This document shows positions 21,607-29,511 of a stretch of DNA of 29,511 nt, one piece after another. Both the position numbers and the translations under genes were made by a program. The notes below the pieces were generated by a model. That model saw only the letters and a program-made list of their open reading frames with translations. It was not told where the DNA came from and did not search any database. Position 1 is the stretch's first letter. Each line of letters begins with the position of its first letter. The DNA lies in contig DHUT01000070.1 in assembly GCA_002409285.1 (NCBI GenBank), positions 1 to 29,511 on the forward strand. The letters are read 5' to 3'. This DNA is from Firmicutes bacterium UBA5227 (lineage in GTDB: Bacteria > Bacillota > Clostridia > Tissierellales > Sedimentibacteraceae).

Positions 21607-23790
21607 TTATACACAGTTCTTATTTGTACAAATTGTTTGATTATTTTTTATGAACATTCTCTCACCGCACTTGGGGCACCTCTCATTAGTGGGTTCAAGC
21701 CATGAAACATAGTTACAATCAGGATAATTTGAACATCCAAAAAATCTTCTTCCGGCTTTAGAATACTTAACCGTAATTTTTCCACCGCATTGCGGACAAT
21801 CAGCATCAAGTAATTTAATTATGGGTTTTGTATTCTTGCATTTTGGATAATTTGAGCAGGCTAAAAATTCACCGTACCTGCCTTTTCTTTTAAGCATTTT
21901 AGCTCCACATTTTTCACATACTTCATCAGTTTCCTCTGCCTCTTCCCTCTCTTTCAGGGGCTTTGTATTCTTACATTCAGGGTAATTGGGGCAAGCCAGA
22001 AATTTCCCGTATCTTCCCTTTTTTATCACCATGAATTCTCCGCAATTTTCACACCTTACATCACTAACCTCATCCTTAATTTCAATTTCTTCCATTTCCT
22101 TTTCAGCAACATCAAGTTCTTGCTTAAAGTCCTTATAAAACTCCTGAATTACCTCATGCCATTCTTTCTTGCCTGAGGCAATTTCATCAAGATTATTTTC
22201 CATTTCAGCAGTAAATCTTTCGTTTACTATGTTGGAAAAATATTTTTCCATCATTTCTGTTACAAGAAAACCCATATCAGTTGGCATAAGATAACTTTTT
22301 TCCTTTACAACATAATCTCTGCTGGTTATAGTTGTAATAGTCGGTGCATATGTGCTGGGCCTGCCTATACCTTTTTCCTCCAGATCCTTAATGAGACTTG
22401 CTTCTGTATACCGGGCAGGAGGTTGTGTGAAATGCTGTTCCGGGTCAACCTTTAAGACATCTAATTGTTCATTAACCTCAACCTCGGGAAGAAGCCTGCT
22501 TTCTGATTCATCATTATATTTATAAACCGCTTTAAATCCTTCAAATACAAGTACCTTGCCGTTTGCTTCAAATATGCTGTCATTGTTGTTTAACAATATC
22601 TTTGTAACATCATACCGAGCATCTACCATTTGTGATGCAACAAATCTTTTCCAAATCAAACTGTAAAGCTTATACTGGTCAGAAGTAAGGCTGTCTTTAA
22701 TTTGTTCGGGATTCCTTGCAACTGATGTAGGTCTGATTGCCTCATGAGCATCCTGCACTTTATTTTCGCTTTTTTTTGATTTTGAATAAACTCTTTTTTC
22801 ATAATATTTTTCACCGTAATTTTGAGTTATATATTCCCTTGAACTGTTAACCGCCTCATCAGATAATCTGAAAGAGTCAGTTCTTATATATGTTACAAGG
22901 CCTACGCTTCCTTCACCTTTTATATTAATTCCTTCGTAGAGCTGTTGAGCAACCATCATTGTTTTTTTAGCAGTGAAGTTTAATCTCCTGTTTGCCTCCT
23001 GCTGCAGGCTGCTTGTGGTGAATGGAGCACTTGGCTTCGAATAACTTTTTGATTTTTCTATTTTATAAACATTTATTTTCTCTTTATTTAAATTGTCTAA
23101 TATTTGTTTTACTTCATCTTCATTTTTTAATTTATTTTTGCTTATTTTTTCTTTTTTTAGGTTACCTGCATACTTTGCCGTAAATTTCTTTTTTTCTTTC
23201 TTTACTTCTAACTCAAGTGTCCAATATTCTTCCGGTTTAAAATCCATTATTTCTCTTTCTCTGTCTATCACAAGCTTTAATGCTACCGATTGAACCCTTC
23301 CTGCACTAAGACCCTTTTCAATCTTTTTCCACAAAAGAGGGCTTATGTTATAGCCAACAAGCCTGTCAAGCACACGTCTTGCCTGCTGGGCATCAACCAA
23401 ATCTAAATTTATCCTTCTTGGATTTTTACTGGCATTTTTAATTGCATCCTTTGTAATTTCATTGAATTCAATTCTTATATCCTTATTATAATCTAAATTC
23501 AATATGTTTGCCAAATGCCAGGAAATAGCCTCTCCTTCCCGATCAGGGTCGGTTGCAAGATATATGCTGTCAGCCTTTTTAGCTTCTTTTTTTAACTCCT
23601 TTATTATGTCACCCTTGCCTCTTATAGTAATATAATTTGGTTCAAAATTATTTTCCACATCTATACCAAGCTTGCTCTTAGGCAGATCCCTTACATGTCC
23701 GACAGATGCCTTGACTGTGTAATTCTTTCCCAAAAACTTGCCTATAGTCTTTGCCTTTGCAGGCGATTCAACTATCACTAAATTTTTCAT
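21607..23790 (-). CDS. topA: DNA topoisomerase I
   Basis: 727 residues. Type IA topoisomerase that relaxes negative supercoils. The Toprim domain starts at NLVIVESPAKA and has ATDPDREGEAI (79-89). The catalytic Tyr301 lies in GLVTYIRTDS. The C-terminal 150 residues carry four Cys4 zinc-ribbon-like motifs (CENCG...CPNYPEC, CEKCG...CSNYPKC, CPQCG...CSNYPDC, CPKCG...CTNKNC). The ATG at 23790 follows GGAGG; a TTG just before it is rejected. In many Firmicutes dprA is the direct upstream neighbour; here an oppositely oriented regulator gene separates them. Confidence 0.97.
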   Translation of the reverse strand: MKNLVIVESPAKAKTIGKFLGKNYTVKASVGHVRDLPKSKLGIDVENNFEPNYITIRGKGDIIKELKKEAKKADSIYLATDPDREGEAISWHLANILNLDYNKDIRIEFNEITKDAIKNASKNPRRINLDLVDAQQARRVLDRLVGYNISPLLWKKIEKGLSAGRVQSVALKLVIDREREIMDFKPEEYWTLELEVKKEKKKFTAKYAGNLKKEKISKNKLKNEDEVKQILDNLNKEKINVYKIEKSKSYSKPSAPFTTSSLQQEANRRLNFTAKKTMMVAQQLYEGINIKGEGSVGLVTYIRTDSFRLSDEAVNSSREYITQNYGEKYYEKRVYSKSKKSENKVQDAHEAIRPTSVARNPEQIKDSLTSDQYKLYSLIWKRFVASQMVDARYDVTKILLNNNDSIFEANGKVLVFEGFKAVYKYNDESESRLLPEVEVNEQLDVLKVDPEQHFTQPPARYTEASLIKDLEEKGIGRPSTYAPTITTITSRDYVVKEKSYLMPTDMGFLVTEMMEKYFSNIVNERFTAEMENNLDEIASGKKEWHEVIQEFYKDFKQELDVAEKEMEEIEIKDEVSDVRCENCGEFMVIKKGRYGKFLACPNYPECKNTKPLKEREEAEETDEVCEKCGAKMLKRKGRYGEFLACSNYPKCKNTKPIIKLLDADCPQCGGKITVKYSKAGRRFFGCSNYPDCNYVSWLEPTNERCPKCGERMFIKNNQTICTNKNCV

Positions 23791-23844
23791 CAATTTCCTC
23801 CGATACCGTATGCCCGTAGTTTAAACGTTTCCTAATACATTAAT

Positions 23845-23873
23845 AACATATAATACATTTTTTTATTTGTCAA
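23845..23873 (-). promoter_or_regulatory. Promoter candidate for topA
   Basis: Minus strand: TTGACA (23868-23873, perfect), 17-bp spacer, TATGTT (23845-23850, 4 of 6). It lies in the divergent region shared with the MntR-like gene. Confidence 0.5.
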
Positions 23874-23892
23874 TAGCCAATAATGCCTGCAT

Positions 23893-23920
23893 TTGATGTA
23901 TACTATATAAATATTACTAT
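23893..23920 (+). promoter_or_regulatory. Promoter candidate for the MntR-like gene, with 11-bp direct repeats
   Basis: TTGATG (23893-23898), 16 bp, TACTAT (23915-23920). The 11-bp sequence TACTATATAAA occurs twice (23901-23911 and 23927-23937), 26 bp apart, one copy inside the spacer and one after the -10. The repeats could be two regulator sites or two -10-like elements. Confidence 0.35.
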
Positions 23921-24009
23921 TCACAGTACTATATAAAAACCAAGTTTAAGGGAATTATTTTATATTTTGCGAATATATTTTATTAACATTCCGGAAAGAA
24001 GGTATAGGC

Positions 24010-24483
24010 ATGGATAAGAATTATTATACTTTCAACGAATATATGAAAAAAAATGAAAATCTGCTAACCGCCTCCATGGAGGATTATCTTGAAATGATAT
24101 ACAGATTGTCTCTTAAATCAGGCTTCACAAGAATAAATGAATTGTCTGATGCACTGAATGTTCATCCTCCATCGGCCACACACATGGTTCAAAGACTCGG
24201 AAAGCATAATTTACTGAAGTATGAAAAATACGGCGTTATAGTTTTAAAAGATGAAGGTAAAATTTTAGGAGAACTTCTTTTAAAAAGACATAATACTATA
24301 GAAATATTTTTAAAAAAATTAGGAGTGCCTGAAGAAGTTCTGCTGGTAGAAACTGAAAAAATAGAACACACAATAAGTGAAAATACTACAAAATGTTTTG
24401 AAGACTTCATAGAATTTATAGATGCTAATAAAGATATTGAAGACAGATTTAATAAATATAAAATGTCACTTTGCAAAGAATAA
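24010..24483 (+). CDS. DtxR/MntR-family metal-dependent transcriptional regulator
   Basis: 157 residues. An N-terminal winged helix (about 22-85; ASMEDYLEMIY, then INELSDALNVHPPSATHMVQ as the recognition helix, then YEKYGVIVLKDEG wing) and a C-terminal metal-binding dimerisation domain. The residues that bind manganese in B. subtilis MntR appear kept: Asp25, Glu28, His94, Glu116, Glu119 and His120. There is no SH3-like third domain, as in MntR. It likely represses a manganese transporter elsewhere; no transporter is next to it. AAGAAGG precedes the ATG. It lies alone on the plus strand between topA and dprA. Naming it MntR rather than another member of the family is an inference. Confidence 0.85.
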   Translation: MDKNYYTFNEYMKKNENLLTASMEDYLEMIYRLSLKSGFTRINELSDALNVHPPSATHMVQRLGKHNLLKYEKYGVIVLKDEGKILGELLLKRHNTIEIFLKKLGVPEEVLLVETEKIEHTISENTTKCFEDFIEFIDANKDIEDRFNKYKMSLCKE

Positions 24484-24539
24484 TATACACTAATATTATC
24501 TATGCAATAAACCGCTGCTAAAAATCCACTATTTTAAAA

Positions 24540-25652
24540 TTAGCTTAAAACAAATTTATTGCCCGACAGCTGTTTAATGAATCCTTTAATTTCAAGTAAA
24601 GTTGCAAGGCTTAATATTGCCGATGTATCAATTCCGGTTTCTTCGCATATTTCATTAACATCTTTGATACCCGATTTTAAGCAGCTTATTATTTTTATTT
24701 CATCGTATCCTAAGCAGTCATAGTTTGTCGTGCTCTGATTATTTATTGCCATATCTCTGAAGTTTTTCAGTTCCATAATTTCCTCAATAATATCATCAAC
24801 GGATGTTGTAATTTTAGCACCGTCTTTTATCAGTGCATTCGTTCCCTTGCTGAATAAGCTGTTTATATTGCCGGGTACAGCGAAAATTTCTCTTCCCTGG
24901 TCTGCAGCATGTCCTGCGGTTATAAGTGTTCCGCTTCTTTCCTGGGCTTCAATTACCAAAACTCCATCAGATAAACCGCTGATAATTCTGTTTCTGTCAT
25001 GAAAGTTGCTTGGCAGCGGCTGCATTCCAAACGGGTATTCGGTTATTACCGCACCGCCGGACTGTACAATTTCCTTGTAAAGATTTTCGTTAGTTTTGGG
25101 GTATACCTTATCTATTCCACAGCCTATGACGCCTACAGTTTTTGTTTTATATTTTAAAGCTGTTTTGTGTGCAATTGTATCAATACCCACGGCAAGTCCG
25201 CTTATAATATTTACTCCCAGTTCAGATATTTCTCCGGTTAATTTTTCTGCGGCCCACTTTCCATATGCCGTAGCCTTGCGAGAGCCTACTACTGCAATTG
25301 AAATTCCGTCAATTTCCCGGAGATTTCCTTTGCAGTAAAGTATATATGGTGCATAGCTGATTTGCTTTAACTTTTCCGGATAACAATTGTCATAAACTGT
25401 TATGATGTTTGCTTCTTCATTCTTTAACCTTATCAGGAGTTTTTCTTCAAATGTATTTTTAGACTTAGTCAGATAGTCGATAATCTCAGGCTTTAAAAAG
25501 CTTAGGTTATGTTTTTCAGATTCAAAATTATCCCATAACTCTTTTGGATTTACGTTAAAGTACTCAAGGAGCTTCTCAATTTTTCTATTTGATATTCCAT
25601 TTGCAGAATTAAGCCATGCAATGGTTTTTTGATTAATATTTAATTTTTCCAT
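24540..25652 (-). CDS. dprA: DNA-processing protein DprA (Smf)
   Basis: 370 residues from the ATG at 25652, which follows GAGG; a longer reading overlapping comM lacks a site. DprA binds incoming single-stranded DNA and loads RecA in natural transformation, and is also common in species not known to transform. An N-terminal helical domain (about 8-60) is followed by the Rossmann-like domain with VVGSRKATAYG (121-131), SGLAVGIDTIAH (151-162), GCGIDKVYP, the NFHDRNRIISGLS stretch (216-228) and SGTLITAGHA. A C-terminal winged helix is kept (about 312-370). It is 10 bp after comM. Confidence 0.96.
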   Translation of the reverse strand: MEKLNINQKTIAWLNSANGISNRKIEKLLEYFNVNPKELWDNFESEKHNLSFLKPEIIDYLTKSKNTFEEKLLIRLKNEEANIITVYDNCYPEKLKQISYAPYILYCKGNLREIDGISIAVVGSRKATAYGKWAAEKLTGEISELGVNIISGLAVGIDTIAHKTALKYKTKTVGVIGCGIDKVYPKTNENLYKEIVQSGGAVITEYPFGMQPLPSNFHDRNRIISGLSDGVLVIEAQERSGTLITAGHAADQGREIFAVPGNINSLFSKGTNALIKDGAKITTSVDDIIEEIMELKNFRDMAINNQSTTNYDCLGYDEIKIISCLKSGIKDVNEICEETGIDTSAILSLATLLEIKGFIKQLSGNKFVLS

Positions 25653-25662
25653 ACTTACCTCA

Positions 25663-27189
25663 CTATCTCCAGTATTTACGATCAAGGCTTCTGTATTGTA
25701 TAGCCTCTGCAATATGTCCGGTTTCAATATTATCTGCTTTTTCTAAATCAGCAATAGTTCTGGCTACCTTTAATATTTTATTGTATGCTCTGGCACTTAG
25801 CCCAAGACGCTCAAAAGCATCCTTAAGAAGTATCTGTGACTCCCTGTTAATTTTGCAAAATTTCGTAATGTACCTGCTGCTTAGCTCAGAATTAGTAATA
25901 ATTCCAATACCCCTATATCTTTCCTGCTGAATTTTCCTTGCTTCAACTATTCTTTCCTTTATTTCACGTGATGACTCTTCTGTTCTTTCGTTGTTTAAAT
26001 CCTCATATTTTACAGGAGACACTTCTATTTGTATATCAATTCTGTTCAATAGCGGCCCTGAGATTTTGCCAAGATATCGGTCTATCTGGGACTGGCTGCA
26101 TGAACATTCGTGGCTTGGGTCTCCAAGATATCCGCAAGGACATGGGTTCATTGAAGCTACCATCATGAATTTTGCAGGGAAAGTGAAAGAACCGTTCGCC
26201 CTTGAAATTGAAATATTACCATCTTCCATAGGCTGCCTCAGCACCTCAATAACATTTTTAGGAAATTCGGGAATTTCATCAAGGAACAAAACACCATAAT
26301 GAGCTAATGAAACCTCTCCGGGACTTGGTTTTGAACCTCCGCCTGCCATTGAAACACGGGATGAAGTGTGGTGAGGGGAGCGAAACGGGCGCTGACGTAT
26401 GAGTCCTTTGTTATTTAGCATACCGGATATACTGTATATTTTTGTAACTTCAAGGGATTCTTCAAAGGTCAAATCAGGAAGAATGGTTGGAATACGCCTT
26501 GCAATCATGGTTTTTCCCGAACCGGGAGACCCAAGGAGCAGTATGTTGTGCATACCCGCAGCGGCAATTTCCACTGCTCTTTTCATGGCAGGTTGTCCCT
26601 TTATTTCAGAAAAGTCTTCCTGAAAAATTTCAATGCTTTGAGAAGGAGCATAGGAAGCTATATATGGCTCAATATCTATATAACCGTTAAAATAGTTAAC
26701 CAAATCCCTGATGCTCTCAACAGGAATCACATCAATTCCATTTACTGAGCCGCATTCTTCTTTGTTGTCTTCAGGTATTATAATTCTTTTAAAATTATTG
26801 CTAAGCATAGAAATAACCATTGGCAAAGCACCGTCAACAGCATTAATTTTTCCATCCAGTGAAAGTTCACCAATAATACATGTACCTTCATCAACATTTT
26901 TCTCAATTACCTTGTTTGCAGATAATATCCCTATGGCAATTGGTAAGTCGATCTGACTTCCTTCTTTTTTTAAATTTGCCGGAGCAAGGTTTACAGTTAT
27001 CCGACTTACAGGAAAACTGTAGCCGCTGTTTTTTAAAGCTGAGCGTACTCTTTCTTTTGATTCCTTTATTGATATATCCGGAAGACCTACTATGCTGAAG
27101 CTTGGCAGACCTCCTGACAAATCAGTTTCCACATCAACCCCATATCCTTCAAGCCCATAAAGAACACAGGTCTTTATTTTAGATAGCAT
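25663..27189 (-). CDS. comM: YifB/ComM-family Mg-chelatase-like AAA+ ATPase
   Basis: 508 residues. ComM is a ring helicase shown in other bacteria to promote branch migration during transformation. An N-terminal Lon-like fold (about 1-175, GLPDISIKESKERVR and PLPIA-type core) is followed by the AAA+ domain with Walker A GSPGSGKT (220-227), Walker B GVLFLDEIPEF and sensor stretch MVASMNPCPCG. A CPCG...CSCS zinc-like cluster and the C-terminal helical domain (GLSARAYNKILKVARTIADL) complete it. GGAGG precedes the ATG. It forms an operon with dprA behind a good promoter. Confidence 0.95.
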   Translation of the reverse strand: MLSKIKTCVLYGLEGYGVDVETDLSGGLPSFSIVGLPDISIKESKERVRSALKNSGYSFPVSRITVNLAPANLKKEGSQIDLPIAIGILSANKVIEKNVDEGTCIIGELSLDGKINAVDGALPMVISMLSNNFKRIIIPEDNKEECGSVNGIDVIPVESIRDLVNYFNGYIDIEPYIASYAPSQSIEIFQEDFSEIKGQPAMKRAVEIAAAGMHNILLLGSPGSGKTMIARRIPTILPDLTFEESLEVTKIYSISGMLNNKGLIRQRPFRSPHHTSSRVSMAGGGSKPSPGEVSLAHYGVLFLDEIPEFPKNVIEVLRQPMEDGNISISRANGSFTFPAKFMMVASMNPCPCGYLGDPSHECSCSQSQIDRYLGKISGPLLNRIDIQIEVSPVKYEDLNNERTEESSREIKERIVEARKIQQERYRGIGIITNSELSSRYITKFCKINRESQILLKDAFERLGLSARAYNKILKVARTIADLEKADNIETGHIAEAIQYRSLDRKYWR

Positions 27190-27228
27190 ACAACCTCCAC
27201 CATGGTAATATTAGGAAATGTCAATGCT

Positions 27229-27257
27229 ATTATATATTAAATTTTTTAAATTTTCAA
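27229..27257 (-). promoter_or_regulatory. Sigma-A promoter for comM-dprA
   Basis: Minus strand: TTGAAA (27252-27257), 17-bp spacer, TATAAT (27229-27234). It is 40 bp upstream of the comM start. The rest of the gap to the CAP gene is AT-rich, with no gene seen. Confidence 0.7.
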
Positions 27258-27421
27258 CCAAAATTTTTAAACATATTTAGGCATACTAAACATGAACTTG
27301 GATCGCATATTGTTTTATTTTACAAATTATCAAACAATTAAACATTATATAATTATTTAAAATTGAAATAATAAATAAGAAATAAAAAAAAATATTTTTT
27401 GTTTCAAATCATCCAAGTGAG

Positions 27422-27913
27422 GTGTTTTTTACGAAGAAGAAAATCCCTTTATTAATTTTAGCAGCGCTGTTGGTAATGAATACTTCAGCATTTGCAATAT
27501 CCGGTACTACTCCTCCGGTAAATACGGCATATGAACAAAAGGTTTTTCAGTTGGTAAATGCTGAGCGTCAAAAAAATGGCCTGCCCGCCTTATATTATGA
27601 TTCGGCAGTTGCCAATGTTGCCAGAACAAAATCTCAAGACATGGCTGATAAAAGGTATTTTGCCCACAACTCTCCGACCTATGGAATGGCAAGTGATATG
27701 CTGTTGAAATTTGGAATAAACTGGTCCGCATGGGGTGAAAATATAGCTTCAGGACAGGATACACCGGAAATTGTGGTAAAAGAATGGATGGATTCACCTA
27801 CTCACAAAGAGAATATTCTTTCCACTAATTTTTCTTTTATTGGTGTAGGATACTATGTTGATTCCTCCGGAACACCTTATTGGACACAAATGTTCATTGA
27901 TGATAACAAATAA
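27422..27913 (+). CDS. Secreted CAP-domain (SCP/YkwD-like) protein
   Basis: About 160-163 residues. A signal peptide (KKKIPLLILAALLVMNTSAFA) leads to one CAP domain. Family positions are present: VFQLVNAERQKNGLPAL, FAHNSP (His), GENIASG (Glu), SPTHKENIL (His) and the end YWTQMF. Bacterial CAP proteins are extracellular; their activity is mostly unknown, and some affect spores or the envelope. The listed GTG start at 27422 has no ribosome binding site. GAGGTG (27419-27424) is ideally spaced for a codon at 27431 that reads ACG, followed by Lys-Lys-Lys, the natural first residues of the signal peptide. See findings. Confidence 0.88.
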   Translation: MFFTKKKIPLLILAALLVMNTSAFAISGTTPPVNTAYEQKVFQLVNAERQKNGLPALYYDSAVANVARTKSQDMADKRYFAHNSPTYGMASDMLLKFGINWSAWGENIASGQDTPEIVVKEWMDSPTHKENILSTNFSFIGVGYYVDSSGTPYWTQMFIDDNK

Positions 27914-27919
27914 GTGAGC

Positions 27920-27948
27920 TGAAAGCTGCGTTTTTAACGCAGCTTTCA
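27920..27948. terminator. Strong hairpin between convergent CAP and aminopeptidase genes
   Basis: TGAAAGCTGCGTT (27920-27932) and AACGCAGCTTTCA (27936-27948), a perfect 13-bp stem with a 3-base loop, a few bases after the CAP stop and 17 bases after the aminopeptidase stop. No U-run follows directly on either strand, but the position supports a two-way terminator. Confidence 0.65.
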
Positions 27949-27964
27949 TATAGTCCGAATCTTT

Positions 27965-29281
27965 TTATTTTATTATATTTAAGTCTCCGGCTTTTATTTC
28001 TGAAATATGCGAGTTAAAAAATTCTTCCGTTACCTTAAACATATAATAAGTATCCATTACACCCGCAGTTTCGTAGGAAGAATGCATCGCAAGCTGAGCA
28101 AGACCTATATCAACGGTATTAATGCTTACCTTGAGGGACGAAATATTTCCAAGTGTGCCTCCTCCGGGGATATCAGAACGGTTAGAATAATGCTGGAAAG
28201 GAACATTTGACGCTTCGCACAATAACTGGAACACACCGCTGCTTACCGCATCAGTTGTATAGTTTTGACTGGCATTATGCTTTATTACTATTCCCTCGTT
28301 CATATAAACCTTATTTGAAGGGTCGCTCTTTTCAGGGTGATTTGGATGAACTGCATGTGCATTATCGGCAGATAACATAAATGAAGATGCCAGTGCACAG
28401 AGATAATCTTCCGCTGACCTTCCTAAATTATCGTTGATTCTTTTCAGCACATCCTCCAGGAATGTTGAAGCTGCACCTTGTTTTGTTTCACTTCCCACCT
28501 CTTCATTATCAAAACAGCAATAAACATTTATCGACTTAGAATTGCTGCCTTTTATAAATCCTTTCAATGTTGCATATGCACATTGAAGATTGTCAAGTTT
28601 GGATGATGATATGAATTCATTCCTGCTTCCCCAAATACTTGGCGCAGTGCGATTATACAGAGATAAATCGGCACTCAATATTTTTTCTTTTTCAACACCT
28701 GAATATTCAGCCACAACATCCATAAAATTATCATCGTCTTCCTTCGTTAAACCATACAAGGGAAGAAGATCCACCTGTTCATTATACTTCATTTCTTTGT
28801 TTGCTTCCCTATTCATGTGTATTGCCACATTAGGTATAACAACCAAATCTCTGTCAATATTTACAAGCTTTGTCTCAATTCCATTTTCACTTTTTATTAC
28901 AACCCTTCCGGCAGCTGACAGGGGCCTGTCAAACCAAGTGGAATAAATCATTCCTCCGTATTTTTCTGTGTTAAGCTGTATATACTTTTCCGATTTGACT
29001 TTATAGTTATCTTTAATTTTAAAGCTTGGGGAATCACAGTGAGAGGCCACTATATTAAAACTATAATTATCTAAATCTTCTCCAACCCTGAATGCGATAA
29101 TTGAAGAGTTATTTCTTGTCACATAATATTTCTTACCTTTTTTTAGATTCCACTTACTGCTTTCTGACAATTCAATAAATCCGTCATTACTCAGCTCCTC
29201 TGCTATTGACTTAACAGCATGGAAAACGCTGGGAGACTTTTTAATGAAATCAAGCATTTTTTCAGATATTTCTTTATACAA
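27965..29281 (-). CDS. M18-family aminopeptidase
   Basis: 438 residues, a cytoplasmic two-metal aminopeptidase that removes N-terminal residues, often acidic ones, from peptides. The metal site is complete: His81 and Asp83 (ASHCDSP), Asp230 (SSKLDNL), catalytic Glu260 and ligand Glu261 (FDNEEVGS), Asp306 (SADNAHA) and His400 (AMHSSYE). GGGTLGN (373-379) is also typical. The start codon is TTG at 29281, six bases after GAGGTG. It is a single gene with a possible promoter and an upstream terminator-like hairpin. Peptide use fits an amino-acid fermenter, but the enzyme is widespread. Confidence 0.93.
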   Translation of the reverse strand: MYKEISEKMLDFIKKSPSVFHAVKSIAEELSNDGFIELSESSKWNLKKGKKYYVTRNNSSIIAFRVGEDLDNYSFNIVASHCDSPSFKIKDNYKVKSEKYIQLNTEKYGGMIYSTWFDRPLSAAGRVVIKSENGIETKLVNIDRDLVVIPNVAIHMNREANKEMKYNEQVDLLPLYGLTKEDDDNFMDVVAEYSGVEKEKILSADLSLYNRTAPSIWGSRNEFISSSKLDNLQCAYATLKGFIKGSNSKSINVYCCFDNEEVGSETKQGAASTFLEDVLKRINDNLGRSAEDYLCALASSFMLSADNAHAVHPNHPEKSDPSNKVYMNEGIVIKHNASQNYTTDAVSSGVFQLLCEASNVPFQHYSNRSDIPGGGTLGNISSLKVSINTVDIGLAQLAMHSSYETAGVMDTYYMFKVTEEFFNSHISEIKAGDLNIIK

Positions 29282-29315
29282 TTTTTCACCTCATTATTAA
29301 ATTTAACCCACTATT

Positions 29316-29344
29316 ATTATATACCATTTAGCTGAAAAAATAAA
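29316..29344 (-). promoter_or_regulatory. Promoter candidate for the M18 aminopeptidase
   Basis: Minus strand: TTTATT (29339-29344), 17-bp spacer, TATAAT (29316-29321). The -10 is perfect, the -35 weak, and the -35 overlaps the end of a hairpin. Confidence 0.4.
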
Positions 29345-29363
29345 CAGTAAGATGACCTGTTTA
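29335..29363 (-). terminator. Intrinsic terminator-like hairpin upstream of the M18 gene
   Basis: TAAACAG (29341-29347) pairs with CTGTTTA (29357-29363) with a 9-base loop, and the minus strand continues with six U. It would stop minus-strand transcripts entering from the right before they reach the aminopeptidase gene, or serve as an attenuator if a promoter lies further upstream (TTGACT near 29455 is possible). Confidence 0.45.
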
Positions 29364-29410
29364 TGGAATTTATAAATAGCAACATAGGAACTCATTGGAA
29401 TAATCAAATG

Positions 29411-29438
29411 TTTAAAATAAATATAATGGTGGTATAAT
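29411..29438 (+). promoter_or_regulatory. Promoter candidate for the gene entering at the right edge
   Basis: TATAAT at 29433-29438 preceded by TGG (extended -10 pattern), with a weak TTTAAA at 29411-29416 (16-bp spacer). A second TATAAT lies at 29467-29472 without a good -35. Confidence 0.4.
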
Positions 29439-29493
29439 TAATGTAAGCATTTATAGTCAACTGTACTATAATATTTTCTTGCAGGAGGTAAGT

Positions 29494-29511
29494 TTGAAAC
29501 AAATATGTAGG
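29494..29511 (+). CDS. Start of a gene cut by the window edge
   Basis: GCAGGAGGTAAG is followed, at ideal spacing, by TTG at 29494 and five open codons to the window end (Lys-Gln-Ile-Cys-Arg). Too short to identify. It is called from the strong ribosome binding site and the promoter candidate upstream. Confidence 0.4.

Noticed and set aside
24484..24539. Terminator between the MntR-like gene and dprA
   Set aside because: Only a short AT palindrome (around 24531-24540) is present, with no stable stem or U-run.
27276..27290. TTTAGGCATACTAAA as a DtxR/MntR operator near comM and the CAP gene
   Set aside because: Half-sites are only 5 bp with spacing one base shorter than the usual DtxR-type box, and the region is very AT-rich, so a chance match is likely.
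1..29511. tRNA, rRNA, insertion sequence or prophage genes
   Set aside because: None was seen; no transposase, integrase or phage structural motifs occur in any convincing frame, and no tRNA-like cloverleaf was found in the gaps.

Overview
The window is from a low-GC Gram-positive anaerobe of the class Clostridia. The evidence is AT-rich DNA, strong GGAGG ribosome binding sites, frequent TTG/GTG starts and a Firmicutes-type translation superoperon. A KamA-family radical SAM aminomutase and amino-acid-fermenter style content suggest a Tissierellia or Sedimentibacter-like lineage, but that placement is an inference. Almost everything is core information processing on the minus strand. Four plus-strand genes interrupt it: a coiled-coil gene, the aminomutase, an MntR-like regulator and a CAP protein. 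A fifth plus-strand gene starts at the right edge.

Layout, right to left in the minus-strand direction of transcription. (1) 29.3-27.9 kb: an M18 aminopeptidase, convergent with a secreted CAP-domain protein. (2) 27.2-21.6 kb: comM, dprA and topA, with an mntR-like gene inserted in the opposite direction between dprA and topA. (3) 21.4-14.1 kb: rpsB, tsf, pyrH, frr, a small unnamed gene, uppS, cdsA, rseP and ispG. This is the usual cluster for translation factors, undecaprenyl and phospholipid synthesis and isoprenoids, but dxr is absent from its usual place between cdsA and rseP. (4) 14.0-11.6 kb: rplY (L25/Ctc) from a perfect consensus promoter, then the divergent KamA-like gene with a long AT-rich leader. 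(5) 11.6-4.2 kb: rimP, nusA, rnpM, rplGA, infB, rbfA, nrnA, truB and ribF, tightly packed with several overlaps. (6) 4.1-0.6 kb: rpsO from its own promoter, pnp and a secreted polysaccharide deacetylase. (7) 21-482, plus strand: a small coiled-coil protein built from near-identical 21-bp repeats.

Sections 3 and 5 cover ribosome assembly and initiation (S2, EF-Ts, RRF, RimP, IF2, RbfA, TruB, S15), transcription elongation (NusA), RNA turnover (PNPase, NrnA, RnpM) and membrane or wall lipid supply (UppS, CdsA, IspG, RseP).

No clear new multi-gene system is visible. The points most worth a second look are: a RibF that keeps the FMN adenylyltransferase domain but lacks a recognisable riboflavin kinase domain; a KamA-family enzyme whose two lysine-recognition aspartates appear replaced; an RNA stem between tsf and pyrH that would cover the pyrH ribosome binding site; an ispG start embedded in a 9-bp tandem repeat; a CAP gene whose best-placed start is ACG; and a terminator-like hairpin directly after the rplY promoter.
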